This document shows, one piece after another, positions 38,992-52,600 of a DNA stretch of 64,000 nt. The DNA comes from Aphelocoma coerulescens (Eukaryota > Chordata > Aves > Passeriformes > Corvidae), in the NCBI RefSeq assembly GCF_041296385.1, contig NC_091015.1, positions 93,108,004 to 93,172,003 on the forward strand, given 5' to 3'. The notes beneath the pieces are model-generated. The model had not been told where the DNA came from and made no database searches. It saw only the letters and a list, made by a program, of their open reading frames with translations. The first letter of the stretch is position 1; each line of letters begins with the position of its first letter. Made by a program: the position numbers and the translations under genes.

Positions 38992-40788
38992 GTGGTCAAA
39001 CAGGAGGACTCAGAATCCATGATCACTGAAAGTTATGGAAAAAATGCAGCATTTGGTTTCTGCAGCTCTTCAAAATCATATTATACTTTGTATGGAGTCA
39101 CAAACTGACACAAAAAGTGGTTTTAGTGTTTGACTGTCACTGCTAAAACAGGGCCTTCCCGAAAAGGCATTGAAGTCAATTTAGTCTTCCTCTGATTTCC
39201 GGAATAACTGAGTCAGCCTCAGATGTTTCGTCATTCTGACTGCTTTTTAAAACAGATAAGGACTTACTCATAAATGGATTCCCAGCAATTAAAGAATTGT
39301 TTAATATTGCCATCAGAGAGATTTATTATGAATTGGATATGAGGGGCTTTTGTTTTTTGGCAGGTTAATTGTAATTTTAGGCATCTTTTTCTCTCTACAC
39401 AGTTCAATTAGTATAATTTCTATTCTTATTTTTGAATACAGCTTATTTTTAAAAATTGTCACTTATCAAACCCAAATTTTAACCTTCAAATTTGACGTGT
39501 TCTCTTGGGGAAATGACTTTAAAGGCTGTGGGAGTATGAGCAGTCCCTGATGAATTAACGCTCCAATTCTAAATGCACAAAACCAAGTACTTACTCATTG
39601 GAATAAGGAACGTGATTAAGAAAGCAAAAAGCTCTAAACTCCACAGCTGGAGCACAGATTCCAACAAACATAACTTTGATGTTTCACAGATGATTTTGAA
39701 CACAAAGCTGTTCCAATTGATTCCTTCCTTGCATTTTCCTTGGAAAAACATTAAGTACTCTGTGGTTTGTTGGTGTTCTTAAGTGGTTAAGGGATTATAC
39801 AAGTTCATAAAGAAAGGGTTTTTCATAAATAGATGCGTGCTTGTTCAAATCCATTAGTTAAAGTTAACAAACCATATGTCCGTAGTAAGTGCACAGTACA
39901 GTGCAGTTTTCAGTGCTTTTCTGGATGTGAGTTTTTAAAGGTAAATGAGGAAGTGATACAATTGTTCTGTGATAGGAAATTTGAAGGTTTAATGCTAGAC
40001 AGTTTGTACCATCTCAGAAGACCTTTATTTAACTTTAAAAAAGCTGATAAGCACTTAAAGGCCACCTCTAACACTTGCCAATTAAAATCTTGCAGTGGAG
40101 TCTAACTTTCAGTTAGTGTTGAAGTTACAGAAGGTAGGTACCCATATATATAGGCATATCTGTGGCATATACTGGATTGTAAGTAGGCATTTTTAAAGAT
40201 GTGTAGGCTCTAACATCCGTGGTAGCTGAGCACATTGTAAGGTTTTAGTAAGAATCAATAGCACAGCCATATTGGGAGTATAAAACAGACACCAGACACC
40301 TGAGTTCTGGGGAGCAACTTCATCCACGTTTGTCTGGGTGACTGCCTGAGGTAAAGGATACTGAAGGTAAAGGAAACTAATTAAAAAATGTCTAAAAGGA
40401 TTTTTGAGCTCTGACTCGACTGAATCACTGTTGGTCTTGCTGGGATGAGGCTCTTTGGAGAACTCACACTCACCTAGGTTTCCTGAAAGCCATTTTGTTG
40501 TGGAATCATCATTTAGATATAGAATGACTTTACCTGTTTCAGTTAGTGGTTCTTCAAGTATTGTTCTCATTTCTCATACTTTGAATGATACCAATCATTG
40601 CATGAGCCTGGGTCTGTTTCATTCATCAAAAGCAGCAAAGTATGAATGGCTTCTCTGAGTTACTACCAATAAAATCTGTATCTCAGTCACCGTAAATCCT
40701 GCATAGTCCCAGCTATAATTGAAAACATTGCAGAGCAGGACTTCTGAATCATATTGGCAGTATTCCAGGTTACACAGACAGATTAGAC

Positions 40789-40804
40789 AAAAAAAAAAAA
40801 AAAA
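40789..40804. repeat. A16 homopolymer
   Basis: Sixteen A followed by CAAAACAG, simple sequence in the large intron. Confidence 0.9.
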
Positions 40805-43800
40805 CAAAACAGCCCAACATTAGAAAACATAAAGGTTTATCTTAAATAGCTTATTTAATAACAATGCTGATATTTTCAGGTTGGGAACCAAAGAGCAGTA
40901 ACTGTAATGTCTGTTGCATGGTAGAGCATCTTCCTAACTTTTCAAATTATGATGTCTCCATTGTCTTACACTTGCACTGTGTCTAGGACAGATAGTGCCC
41001 ATTTAAGGATTTAATTACTGTAATTAATACAAAAATATTGCAAATTTTGAGGACACTTTTTTTAAATTCAGCTCATCTTTTAAATGGCTTCAAAAATACA
41101 AATACATCTGGAGAATATGTATTGGTGAGGGAGAAACAAATGACACAGATAGTGTATGATGAGTGCAGTTTTACCTATGCTAAGACATCCTGCAGATTCA
41201 CAGTTCACCACTTGCTTATGTTCCAGTAAAGTCCTGAACTAAGGAAACCAGAGCTGAATTGTGCTGGGACATTTATTACTGTTCTCCTCTTCCCACTACC
41301 TAAAATTCTTAAATACTTGGGCAGTTTTTTTGGTTGGTAAAAAATTATTACATGCTAGATCTTCACAATGTAGCAAATGAAGTAAATAACCTCACTCTTT
41401 TCAGAAAAGCAAAAAAAGAAAGGGGAAACCATTTTTTAACTCACCATTGCCTAAGCCTTTGATGGGATTTGAAATGTTGGAGAACTTCCCCTCTCATCGC
41501 TGCTAATCTAAGGACTAATGACTGGCTGCCTGCAGGTGAGAGAGTAGCTCTACCTGATTGAGGCCTCATGCTCAGAATTTAATTTATGATTTACAATATT
41601 CTCCATGACTTGATGCTGATGAGGATTCCTTTCTGTCACTTTTTTTCCCACTCCAATGTTGAAATAGTATGCTATGAATGAGAAGTCTGAGTTTAATTCT
41701 TTTCAGAAAAGGATATGAAAATGGAAGTTTGAAGCTCTGTGGAAAAAATAAAATCAACAAATAAAGCAAAAATTTTAAAAATTGGATGTCAGTCTCTGCC
41801 TTACAACAATTCCTAGAGAAGTATCCACATACTCAGAAACAAATTTTAAACCCTTTTAGTAGTTCTCATTATTTTACTGGGTCTCCATTCTAAAGAGATA
41901 TCCATTTTACAGTCCTATTCACACCCTCTCTATCAGATGAGTATAATTACTATATAATCATAATCAGGCCAGGACATTCATAGGTCTTTGCTGATATCCC
42001 ATGATAGCAAAGGCATCTTAGATATAGAGCATCTGGATTTTTGTTTCACATTTTCTCATCTCATAGTTCTGAATTCAGAGATACAGGTGATAAATGTTTC
42101 ATATACTTTTGTTGATATTGGTAAAGTCTTCATCAAAATAAGAAACATGATTTATTTTTTTGTTTAGATTTAAAGAAATTATGAAGTTGCAGACTCAAGC
42201 ATTCCAATACAGGATCTAATAAGAGTAATAAAGTGAAATTGAGTATGAAATTGAAAATATTCTTACTGTGAAGTATTTTATGAGACATTTGTTGCAGTTA
42301 AGTTAGAGAACAGATTGCTTGGACTCCCACCTATTTACTAACACTTGCAGTCCTGTTACAGGCAAGAAAGAATACACCATTTATGAGCAGCCAAGAACTT
42401 AATCTTAGTTTGATTACAGTCTTAATGCTTCTACTTTCATAACAGCCTTATCAAATAGTGTAAATTACAGGCTGGTAACATAAATACACAAACGTTTTAG
42501 TCTCCGCCTTTCTCTGGTGTTAGGCTTGCTCTCCCTTTGCCCCTCGATGTAGGGGTTGATGATTTCAGTCTGGGCATGGGTTTACAGCAACTGCTCAGTA
42601 TCCTGAGCCCTTGGCCAGAAGCATGACATTGATGTTGATTTCTGTTGTCTCAATTTAGGACGTAGTTGGGATCTTTTTTATGTTTGTTAAGAGGCTTTAC
42701 AGCTTGCTTATTGTTTGCTGATCTGCAGCTGAATTTACTGTGTAATGTGTGTTTTACAGATGTTGGGTGCTTGTTCTTTGTTCTCTCTGCTACCCCTAAG
42801 GCTTGACAAGAATGGCTTGACTTACCTTGCTCCTGAGGTTGCATTCATTTGATGACCAGTAATTGGCCATCAGAGATGTTTATAGCCCTTGGGCTGCAGG
42901 TATTGCTCTCTGCCAGTTCTTTCAAAGCTTCCTCTGTGCCGTGTTTTATTAATGGGGTCTAATAGGTTGTTCTACCCCCGGTAACTACATGTTACAAATG
43001 CCCATTAGTTACAAAATATATACTGGTGTAGACATTACATTGCACAATTATAAGAGAGCTGGGGAAAAGTTAAAACAAAGCAGGTGGTAGAGATCTGGTA
43101 GTTAGATAATTGCTATTGCTTGCAAAAACAAATCTTCAGGCAAACCAATATAAGCACAGGCAAAGCCCAGCCTAGGGTAGATAGGTCCCATAGCCTATCT
43201 TGTTAGCCTAATGTAAAACCCGTGGCCTGGTACAAACAGCACTTACTCTCTGTCTACTGAGCTACAAAGCCAGGAAGCATGTTAGTCATAGTTATGTTTA
43301 GATTTCAGGTGGACCATTCATGCTGGAATGCAAGAGTGTCTCCTCAGGTGGTTTAATGGTATTGCCTTACCCATGAAAAGAAAACAAAACACACTGGATT
43401 TTCAAACCCAAATTTCTTAGTATTCACACCTATGTTTCAGAAATCCCAATTTAGCTAAGGATTGGGATAGCTGTCTCTTTCTGGAATTTATGCAGTAGAC
43501 TTCACATCTGCTGGAATAAATCACTTATGTCATTGAGCTTATGATTCTTAATGCTAGCTAGTAGCCTTATCCTATGGGCAAGTAAGGATACATTGGGTTT
43601 TTTTGGTCCTGCTAGGGAACATTGAACATTCTCATTTAACTTCTGATTAGTAGGAAACTCCCTTGATCAATGCAACTGTTGTATATTCATATCTCACTGG
43701 CTGTGATGCCAGGCAGGCCCAGATTTGCTTTCACTTAGCCAAAAAGAAGATGATACACTGTACTGATAAAACTACACAGTCTTAACATTACATGTTGCTG

Positions 43801-46207
43801 TTCTGATCAAAAGCTCCTCTGAGCCAGATGCTTCTGTTTATTACTCAATTAAAGTAGATATAAAGTACACAGCTCTTCTTCTCATTGCTTTTCTTAAGCG
43901 CCTGTGCCTAAAATGATAATATTTTTTTTTAATTAATAATCTTCAGTGTATGAAAGGGGCACATGGGACCTCATTAAAAGAGTATCAAGGAAATCTGAAT
44001 TTGGCATAATGTAAATCCATGTGACCCTCTAGCAAGGAATTCCTTTGTTTGTTAGAAATGCAAGCAATCTGTGCAACCATTTGTCCTTACTGCTAGAAGA
44101 AAGGATCTCTTCAGATAAAAAACAACTTTAGGGTGTGAGTAATAATCACATTTAGTAGTATTGTAGCAGGAAATGTGGTTCCTGTATCTCAGTCAGTTTC
44201 CTTCTGTGCTAAGAATTGTTCTCTGAGGCTAAATTGATGGAAGGAGTGATGGGCATGTAAAGTGTTTGAGGATGTTATTCTCATTTGACTTGAAATACTG
44301 AAGGATTTAAATTTTCTTGAGGTTTAATGTCACTGAATCCTATAAAAAGTAATTTGCATTTTCTGTAATGTTTTGTGTCTTTGAGACATGTGAACAGCCA
44401 TATGATGGCAGATCCTGTGTTCAAGTGTGAGCTAGATGCTCTTTGAAACATTCACACATACAAAATGAAATGTCTTTTTGCCTCTGAGCAGGATAAAGCC
44501 CTGACACATTGGACTGATTCTTTCCAGAACCCTTGTTTAAAAACAAAAAATCACCCTGTTGCATCTGCCACAGATTCTTTCAAAGGAAACAGATAGTGAA
44601 CTCTCCATTTTGTAAAGTCAGATACTTTCTCTGTCATCCTGCAGAGTGATCACATTAACTTTTTTTCCTTTATCATGGGATTTTGAAAAACACTTCCACA
44701 ATTTTGGTTTGGCTATGTCAGCTACAGTTCAAGGAACAAACAGCTTCAAAGTTGTGACTTCTCACAGACTTGTCTAAACACAGAGAGACAGAGATGCAAT
44801 CTTAGGTGGCAAAACAGGTACAAAAATATTCTTTTGCTTGTATAAAATGTAAAAGGAAGAAAAAGACAAAGTAAAAAAGTTCTGTTCCAAAATAGCATCT
44901 ATTGAAACAAATTGTCTAAGCAATACTTGATGTTAAAAGTAAGAAAGCGGGGTGATGATGCATGATTTTTTACACCTTAAAAAAATCTTTAGTAAACTTA
45001 CATGTTCTGTTCCTCCCTCCTGAAAGCCTTTTAGGCATCTCTCTCTCATGCCTGTCTCTGGTACAAAAATACCTTGGTTGAATAGCTTAGGTTTCATAGA
45101 GTATAGGGATCCATTAAGACAGAGAGTTCATATATCATTCAGTGTCTGCCAAGTGATTGCTTTTATAAACCAAGCATTAGCTGAACAGCATGTTCTGTAC
45201 CTCATCACCGATACTGAAATATTTACTAAAACACCTATGCCTCGATGAGAAGCCACTGTGCTAAGATGTACTAGAAGCTGTGACCAAAACTTAAGTCCCA
45301 CATAAACAAATTTATGAATTATGGAACTTAAAGTTAAAAGATTCACCATTTCTTGTGCTCTTTTAAAACTGCAACAGTATAAGTAGGTGAATTAGCATTT
45401 AGGAAACCACATTTGAGTCTTCCCTTTAAGGATTTGTGAGAATTTTATCTGTATGAAGGTTATTGAAAATTACATTGTGTCATCTTTCCTTCTTCTCCCT
45501 TGGGATCCCATGGACTGCTTGCACCCTCACATTTTCATCCCCAAATTCCTGCCAAGTACCTGTGTTTTCTTATCTATGGAATTTCTTCAGCTGTAATTGC
45601 TTTTATTTTATGTAGTCACACTAGCAACTGCCTGTGGATATGCAAACAGCTCAGTGTCATTATCTTTTATTTATTATCTTTATTACTTTTCTTTTTTCTT
45701 TTTATTTTATTTTGCCTTTGACAATCTTGTATTAGGGTTCTTAAGGAAGAATAAGAAACAAAGCAGACTGCCTGCACTACCTATTCTGGCCCTTTTCTAC
45801 CCAGTTTCTACCTTTGCTGGTCTTACTGGTGTTGCCTTGTCTTTGAGCATCTGGAAGAAAGACTTATTTTCCCAAGAACTTCTGTATTTCAGTGACAAAT
45901 TCCTCTGAGCGTCAAAGAATGCTGTCAGACAGAATGATGCTTTACCAGCTTGTCCAATGGGGAAAGAAACCCCACAACACAAAAATCTCACTATAATTTT
46001 CCCTTTCCATCTGTGCAATATCAGGCTACCTTTGCAGCCCTGCCGTGTCGTGCACTGAGCCCTGATGGATGCAAAAGCTGCTCTGTTGCTCCCCTCCTCA
46101 TCCTGGCAGGCAAGAGAAAATATAATAAGAGGCTCTTGGGTTGAGAAAGGACAGGGGGAGATCTCTCACCAAGCAGCATCATGAGCAAAACAGACTTGAC
46201 TGAGGAA

Positions 46208-46320
46208 ATTTTATTTTATTTTATTTTATTTTATTTTATTTTATTTTATTTTATTTTATTTTATTTTATTTATTTATTTTATTTTATTTTTTTAATTTTA
46301 TTTTATTTATTTTATTATTT
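46208..46320. repeat. (ATTTT)n microsatellite
   Basis: Twelve perfect ATTTT units run from 46208 to 46267, followed by imperfect ATTT and ATTTT units to about 46320. It probably arose from the A/T-rich part of the surrounding LTR-like repeat. The long open frame across it is an artefact of the repeat. Confidence 0.95.
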
Positions 46321-46495
46321 CCAGTCAAATGATAGTAAGGTAATCTTAATCTTAAAAAAACCTTCCCCCCACTTCTCCCTTCTTTCCAGGCTAAACTTCA
46401 TGGGACGGGGGACTGAGGTCACTTCATCACACATCATCTCAGCTGCTCCTTCCTCCTTAGGGGTAGAACTCTTCAGAGTCTTCCCCTGCTCCCAC

Positions 46496-46636
46496 ATGGG
46501 GTCCCTCCCACATGAAACAGTTCTTCATTAACTTACCCAACTTGGATCCTTCCCACAGACCGTAGTTCTTCAAGAACTGCTCCAGCATGGGTGCCTTCCA
46601 CAGAGCGTAGTCCTTCAGGGATAGACTGCTCCAGCA
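46496..46636. repeat. Three diverged tandem units of 45-49 bases
   Basis: Units at 46496-46542, 46543-46587 and 46588-46636. The second and third share TCCACAG or CCCACAG, then GTAGTTCTTCA or GTAGTCCTTCA, and both end in CTGCTCCAGCA. The first is more diverged (CCCTCCCACATG, CAGTTCTTCA). They are part of the LTR-like repeat. Confidence 0.75.
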
Positions 46637-49600
46637 ATGTAGTTCTCATCAAACTTACCTTCAAAGTTTTATTTGATAGGCCAGAATGCTTTATAAACAG
46701 ACATTTCAAATTTAAAATCACAGTGTGAATACAAAATACTTAGAGCAAATTGCCCGTTTTGGGGATAACACTTTTATTTTCCAGCTGTTAAGGTCATTGT
46801 CCTGCAAATGCCACAGAGCTGATGGTATGCTTACAGAGCTGTCAAAATGAAGCCTGTATTTTAAAGCCTGCAGTGTAAATTCAGGGCACCCATCCTGACC
46901 TTGAGCTAAAATTCTGTCACATGAGTTTGACTTGTGTACTCCAGCCATGGTTACACAGTTACAGGCCATGAGTTCTCTCCCCATTGCTGGGAATGTCAGA
47001 AATACGACATCATGCGTTACCCATCCCTCTTTTCCGATGAGCTACCCTGGGTTTGTTTACATATTGCTTTGATAAGCAAGCACAACATTCCTAACTACCC
47101 AATGGCAGTCTGCAGCCTCAGCATCCTGGAGGCATGTGCCACAGTTAAATTTTCCAACCTCTGGCATGTAACTCAACTCTTGTAGCTTGTAGCTATTTAT
47201 GTCCCTTTTCTGGTGTGGAAGGGAAAAATTTTAGCAGATGTCATATTCTGACAAATATTTTGGGGCTTTTTTTTGCCCAGTTTGGTCACTGCGGTATGAA
47301 TCAATCCTTGTTCATCTCCTTTCTTTCTTCCTCTCATAAATGAGTTTATGTGAATGTTGTGTCAAGAAATGGGGCAAAGCTGGCATGCAGAAATTTGATT
47401 TGCAACAAGACTGAGATGAGCATAGCTGTGTATAAAGAGAAGCTTAGGATCCTGTGTGTACATTAAGTAGTAAAGTCCTTCCTTAAGAGCTCTCATGAGT
47501 ATTGTGTTAAGAAAATATATTGTTATATGTTCAACTTGTTGAAACTCATAAAATGCTCCATTTGAACTGTGATTTGATTTAATTTTGTCAGGAAACCAGA
47601 CTCTGTTTCTGGTCAGTTTATTTTCATTACCACAGTATTTTCTTTCCTATGATTTTTTTACAGTCTCTAATCTCCTTCTCCTTTTTTTTTCTTCATTAAG
47701 CTTCTGGCTTCAGTGTCTTTAGCAGTGCCACCTTGCCCCTATATAGTGCTTAGCCTTTCTTCTGAGACGTCAAACAAGGTGTAAAATGAAAGAGCTTTAA
47801 TCCTAAGGAATTTCCCCAGAGCAGCAGAGCATAGTGTTCAAAAATCCTGAGCTGAAACACACAGGCTATTGTCAATTAAAACCTGATCTGTTTTACACCA
47901 GGGTCATGTCACCTACAGGACAGCTCCTGTTTGAGGAGGTGCAAAGGAAGCACACAGTCATTTTTGCTGTATCTTCCTCATGCTGGGAACAGAGCATAAT
48001 ATGAAGTCAGTGTACAAGTAGTGCTTTTTATTTTTTTTTTCCTCAGAAACATCTGTCTTACCAGGAATTGGCTGAAGATCAAAAAGTGTTTTCTTTGCAA
48101 ACACAGAGTTTCAAAAATAAAATGTAGACAGATTAAAAGCTTTTTAAATAAACTTTATATAAAACCAAGACCATTAAAATGTCTAAAAATAAAGAGTGTT
48201 GTATGAGAGACATTGATTTATAGGGAGTTTTTTAGATTGACACAAATCAAATAGAAAATATGAAACAGGAGGTTCAGTTCTGATGTGATTCTGAAAAATG
48301 ACAGGCACTATTGGTGGATACAAGGGCAGCATGCAGATTTACCTAAAGAGAGACATGTGTTGCTTTTGGGAAGCTGTAGGGTGTGTCAACTTCTGGGTGA
48401 AAGTTATAGTGGAGGTATGTCAGAGGCCATGTGAGAGACCCACATGCTTTGAGAACAGTTTGGAAGCTCGGTGAGATAACCCACAGCATATAAAATGGTA
48501 ACAGAGCCATATATTTGGGAAATTGAATCCTGTGTTAAGTGTATAAGCTTTGAGAAATTTATACCCACTCATGAGAAAATGACAGACAATTTTATATTTA
48601 TAATTGTCTGTGCAGTTTCACTTACTGAGCATGTTAAGCACAAACCTGTGAAAATTTGTAGGTAATTTGAATTTACACTTATTATCACAACTAGAGGCAT
48701 AGTTTTCAAATATCTCTTTCTATGTTTCTGCTTTTCAATCAGTAACTTGTAAAATTTTATGCTGTTATTTTGATTGTCCTTTTTCTTTTTTGTGGTATTT
48801 TTTTCCCATGTAGCCACGGGCTACACACATGAGTTAAACCGATGCTTGCTACAACAATTTAGCCAGTTCAGGTGTCCCCCTTTACTAAAGGTCATGGTTT
48901 CCCATAGTAGAGTTGGCAGAAATAAATATGTTGGCTTTTTGGTTGCAGTACTTCCTTGTCCAAGTGATTACAAGCTATAACTGAAGATGATTTTGTGTTT
49001 ATCTACTTGACTGTTGCAGCAGTGATTGAGGTGTGGGCACACAGTCACGTCTGTCAGCCCAGCTGTAACTTCTGCCCTGGGGAAAGGCAGATGTTTGTGG
49101 TATGATAATGTATTAAATTGTGCTTAAGTGCATTTTTGGTTCAGTTTGCTTCCGCAGGCCTTGGTCAAGGCCTGAAAAAGATGTTTATAGCACAATGTAT
49201 TTTTTTTAAACCTACCTTCTATATCCATTTTCCATAGGCGATGTCCAGTCTCTGAACATCTAAAAGATTTTTTTTTGCTTTAAAGGAATGTGAGAAACCA
49301 GAGTTGTGTTTGTTTTTCTCCTTTCACTCAAATATGAGGCCTTTGAGCTATGAAGATATGGATTTTCATATGCACATTAACTTTTTGAATTTCCATGTTT
49401 GAATTTCCTCTGAGTAGATAATTGGAATTTTCTGGTATTTGGCATTTTTGAAGATGAGATAAAAACCGTTTGGTCCTGGGTGGATCTGGCAACTGTATTT
49501 TGCCATCTTCACTGGGCTTCCAAATCCATACTCGGATCCCTTGCTAAGTTACTTCCTTTTCAGAAGTGCAGAGCACAGCCTTTCTGCTACCTCATCAGAA

Positions 49601-52600
49601 AGTGCAGTGTTCAAAATCTCTGAATCTGTCTCGTTTGTGTGACTAAATCCATTTCCAGTGGGTTTAAATACTTCGGCAGTTCAACATATTTCAGCAAGCA
49701 GTTCTGCTTTTTACTGCAGCTCCTGGGTTTGGACTGGCAATGCTGAATTAAAGTTCGTGGCTCCTCATCTGTTCAGTTGCTACCATTTCTATCACTTACA
49801 CATTTGTCACTTAGTAGCTGCTTTAACATTTGAAGTGTTATCTCAGGAGTGGTGACGTTCTTGGATTTTCCCCCCTGGTGATTGGTCTGTCATTTAAGCC
49901 ATCCTTTAAACGAAAAAGACAGTAAGAATATTAGGATAATCAGCTTTTCAAAGCAAAACCAGGATTCAGCTCTTCCCAACACTAGTTTTCTCAAATTTTG
50001 CTTCCATTTTCTTGATAAAACACAATTCATCGATCTTTATAGTAATGTGGGAAAACCCCAAGCAAACAATGAAATGAGCTGAAACTGAGTGCCTGTTGTC
50101 TAAATGATTGAATAAGCAGCTAATGCTTTCACACTCTCAGGTCAGTTTTGGTATACCAGTGATTAGTAGCTGCATTTTTTTCCCTCATATTTTGATCCTA
50201 ACCTAAAAGCTGAACCTGAAAGATTGTCTTATTGTAGAAAATGAGATCAATGATGAGCTGTAGGCTGATAAAAGCATTATTTATAATATAAGGCTGCACT
50301 GATTATATAATAAATGACTATGGATAAATTAATAAGAATCTGAAAGTGTGATCTCTGGATGGATCTAAAATAGTAATGACTGCTTTAATTTTCTGCATTA
50401 CTTGGCTGAAGGCTTGTCACACAGTTGATTTTTCAGGTTTAAGTAGTATGGAAGTAAATGTGTCCTTGGTATGCACATTGCAAGAACTACTTTACTGCTG
50501 TGCCTAATTGGAAACTGCCTTGTTAAAGAAAGCAGCCATTTCACCACATTACCAAATATTGTAGCTAGCAGTGGGTGAATCTAAGCATCAGATATCTAAG
50601 AATCAAACTTTTTCCAGGTCACAAAGTAGCCAAGTAACTCTGGTGTTGCCTGTGAAAACTGAAATTCCAGATTTTCTTCCACTTTTGGTGTTTAAAAATT
50701 TCTTGTTAGGGATCTTTTACAGTAAGAACATAAGGCTCTTTGTCTTTCTAGAAACCTACATGAGGGAAAAAGGTAATTTATGAGTGATAGCAGATTTGCA
50801 GTGATTATGGACCAGCACTGTCTAAAATTGATGAGTTGATAGCCTTTTTATGCCTTTTTGACTATTGGATTATCTCCTAAAGTTCTTATTCTCAGTTAAT
50901 AAATACCTGGATAGCCATGATTTCCAGCAGTTTAAAAAAAATATATTTTAAGTTAATAATAACTCTTTCAGCAATTTAGAAGATTTTTGTTAGGAATTAT
51001 AGAGCCTACGTAAAAATGTTAAGCTTCTCAGTAAGAGTATTTGAAACTAATTGTGAACAATTGAGTTATTACAGCAAAATAAATCACCCATTTTCCATCT
51101 GACTTAATCCTCCTTCCTTTGCATTTGCATTTGTAATGAATAAAGCTACATGCACAGATCATTAGCATGGCCCAGCTGAGTGGTAACTCCTTGAGCTGCA
51201 GGAACTTACTTTTTTCCCATTGGTTGATCATACCTCCCAAAATGGAATTTTGAACAACCTCCTTTTCCCCACTTCTGAAGTACTGAGTGATCAGAGAGGC
51301 TACATCTCTTTTCCTGGTCTTTTCAAATGGCCCATTCCTGATTTTAAAGGTAAAATTGAATTCCCTCTCTTTATAATTAAATTTATAAGCGTATTTCAAG
51401 GCTCTACTTACATGCTGACTTTAAATACTGAAAAGATTAATTTTGGTTAATTTACAAGTACCACGTCATTTGCCTTTAATGATATTCATATTTCACCATC
51501 ATGATGTTGCTCAGATTTTGGTCCTGGTTTTCCTACTGCAGTTGAGGCCTTCACTATGTGGCAATATAGAAATCCCTTTGAGTCAGTTTTGGTAAATCCA
51601 TGCAGTCATTTTTAGGTGGACGATCCCTTCAGCCTTGTGGCCTTGATTATTTATGGTCCTGTGTGTTCTGTTTTCATCAGGTCAATATCTTATACTTCCT
51701 TTCTTTGCAACAGTCTAAATGACAACACCCAGGGCAAAAATAACTGAATACTTAGTCCTCTGACAGGCCCTTCTGGTCTTCTGAAATTTTACTGGGTTCA
51801 AGTGGTGACATCCCCATCTTCTCATCCCCCACTTTTGGAGGTTCCCGCCTCACAGTGGAGCTGCTAGAACAAGAGGCATGTTTATTATGTGACAGATTGT
51901 AACACTGCATACAAAACCACAGACAAGGTGGGATTTGCAATAAGATTCCTGACTATGAACTGGAGAAAATGACCTGTGGACACCAATGTCCTAAGCAGCA
52001 ACTTACCTGCAAACCAGTAATTTTCGGTAGTAACAATTCAAGAAAGTTTGATGAGTTTGACATAAAATGTAGCTTTCGAGCAGGGAGTTACAAATGGCTG
52101 GTAGAAAAAAAAGTAAGAAGAAAGTGGTGGCTTTGTTCGCTCCAAAAACTGGTGGGTTTATGAAGAGGTGATGAAAGTAGGAGCTTTCCTTATTGAAGTA
52201 AAATTAGTGATACTGAATATAGGAAGGATTTGAGACCTGAACTGCCCTAATCCACTGATCTGTCCATGGGGCCTTGAACTCCTCCACGGAAAAGGGATCC
52301 ACATCCAGCCTTTAATTCCTTTTAAATTGGCCTTACACAAATGGAGATTTTTCCAATTCTTTTCTTTAAAATACATAAAATTGGAACAAAAGGTTGTGTG
52401 CAGTCAGTATTTTCAGCCAAACCCCACATCTTTTTGGTTCAGAAGATACTTGTTCTTTTTGCATGGGGTAAATTATTTTTCTCCCTCTATCTATCAAGAT
52501 ATTTTTAAAAACCCATTCTGGGCACAACCTCCTACCCTTACTGTACATCGCTGCAGGATTGCATCTGCAGTGAGCAGTAGTCTCTGGAGTCCTGGGTCCA

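Larger units (their letters stand above)
46050..46660. mobile_element. LTR-like interspersed repeat of bird type, fragment
   Basis: The order of words GGCTCTTGGGTTGAGAAAGG, ACAGGGGGAGATCTCTCACC and GGGC/GAGCAAAACAGACTTGACT is one I recall as a common dispersed repeat in bird genomes. After the A/T-rich part come CCTTCCCCCCACTTCTCCC and the CTGCTCCAGCATGGG units. I think it is a long terminal repeat of an endogenous retrovirus, but I cannot prove the class from this sequence. Inside it are three diverged tandem units of about 45-49 bases (46496-46542, 46543-46587, 46588-46636), each with a CCTTCCCAC or similar word, a GTAGTYCTTCA word and CTGCTCCAGCA. The A/T-rich part has expanded into the (ATTTT)n tract. 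No gag, pol or env-like frame is seen nearby, so it may be a solo or truncated copy. Confidence 0.6.

Noticed and set aside
42480..43080. Possible LTR on the minus strand with AATAAA and TATAAA words
   Set aside because: On the minus strand the poly(A)-like word comes before the TATA-like word, the wrong order for an LTR, and no matching second end or target-site duplication was found.
46181..46531. 116-codon + strand frame with a long FILFY pattern
   Set aside because: It is a translation of the (ATTTT)n microsatellite and has no biological meaning as protein.
51028..51399. 123-codon minus-strand frame
   Set aside because: AT-rich, no domain recognised, and the + strand is also open over much of it (51220-51450), which fits chance.
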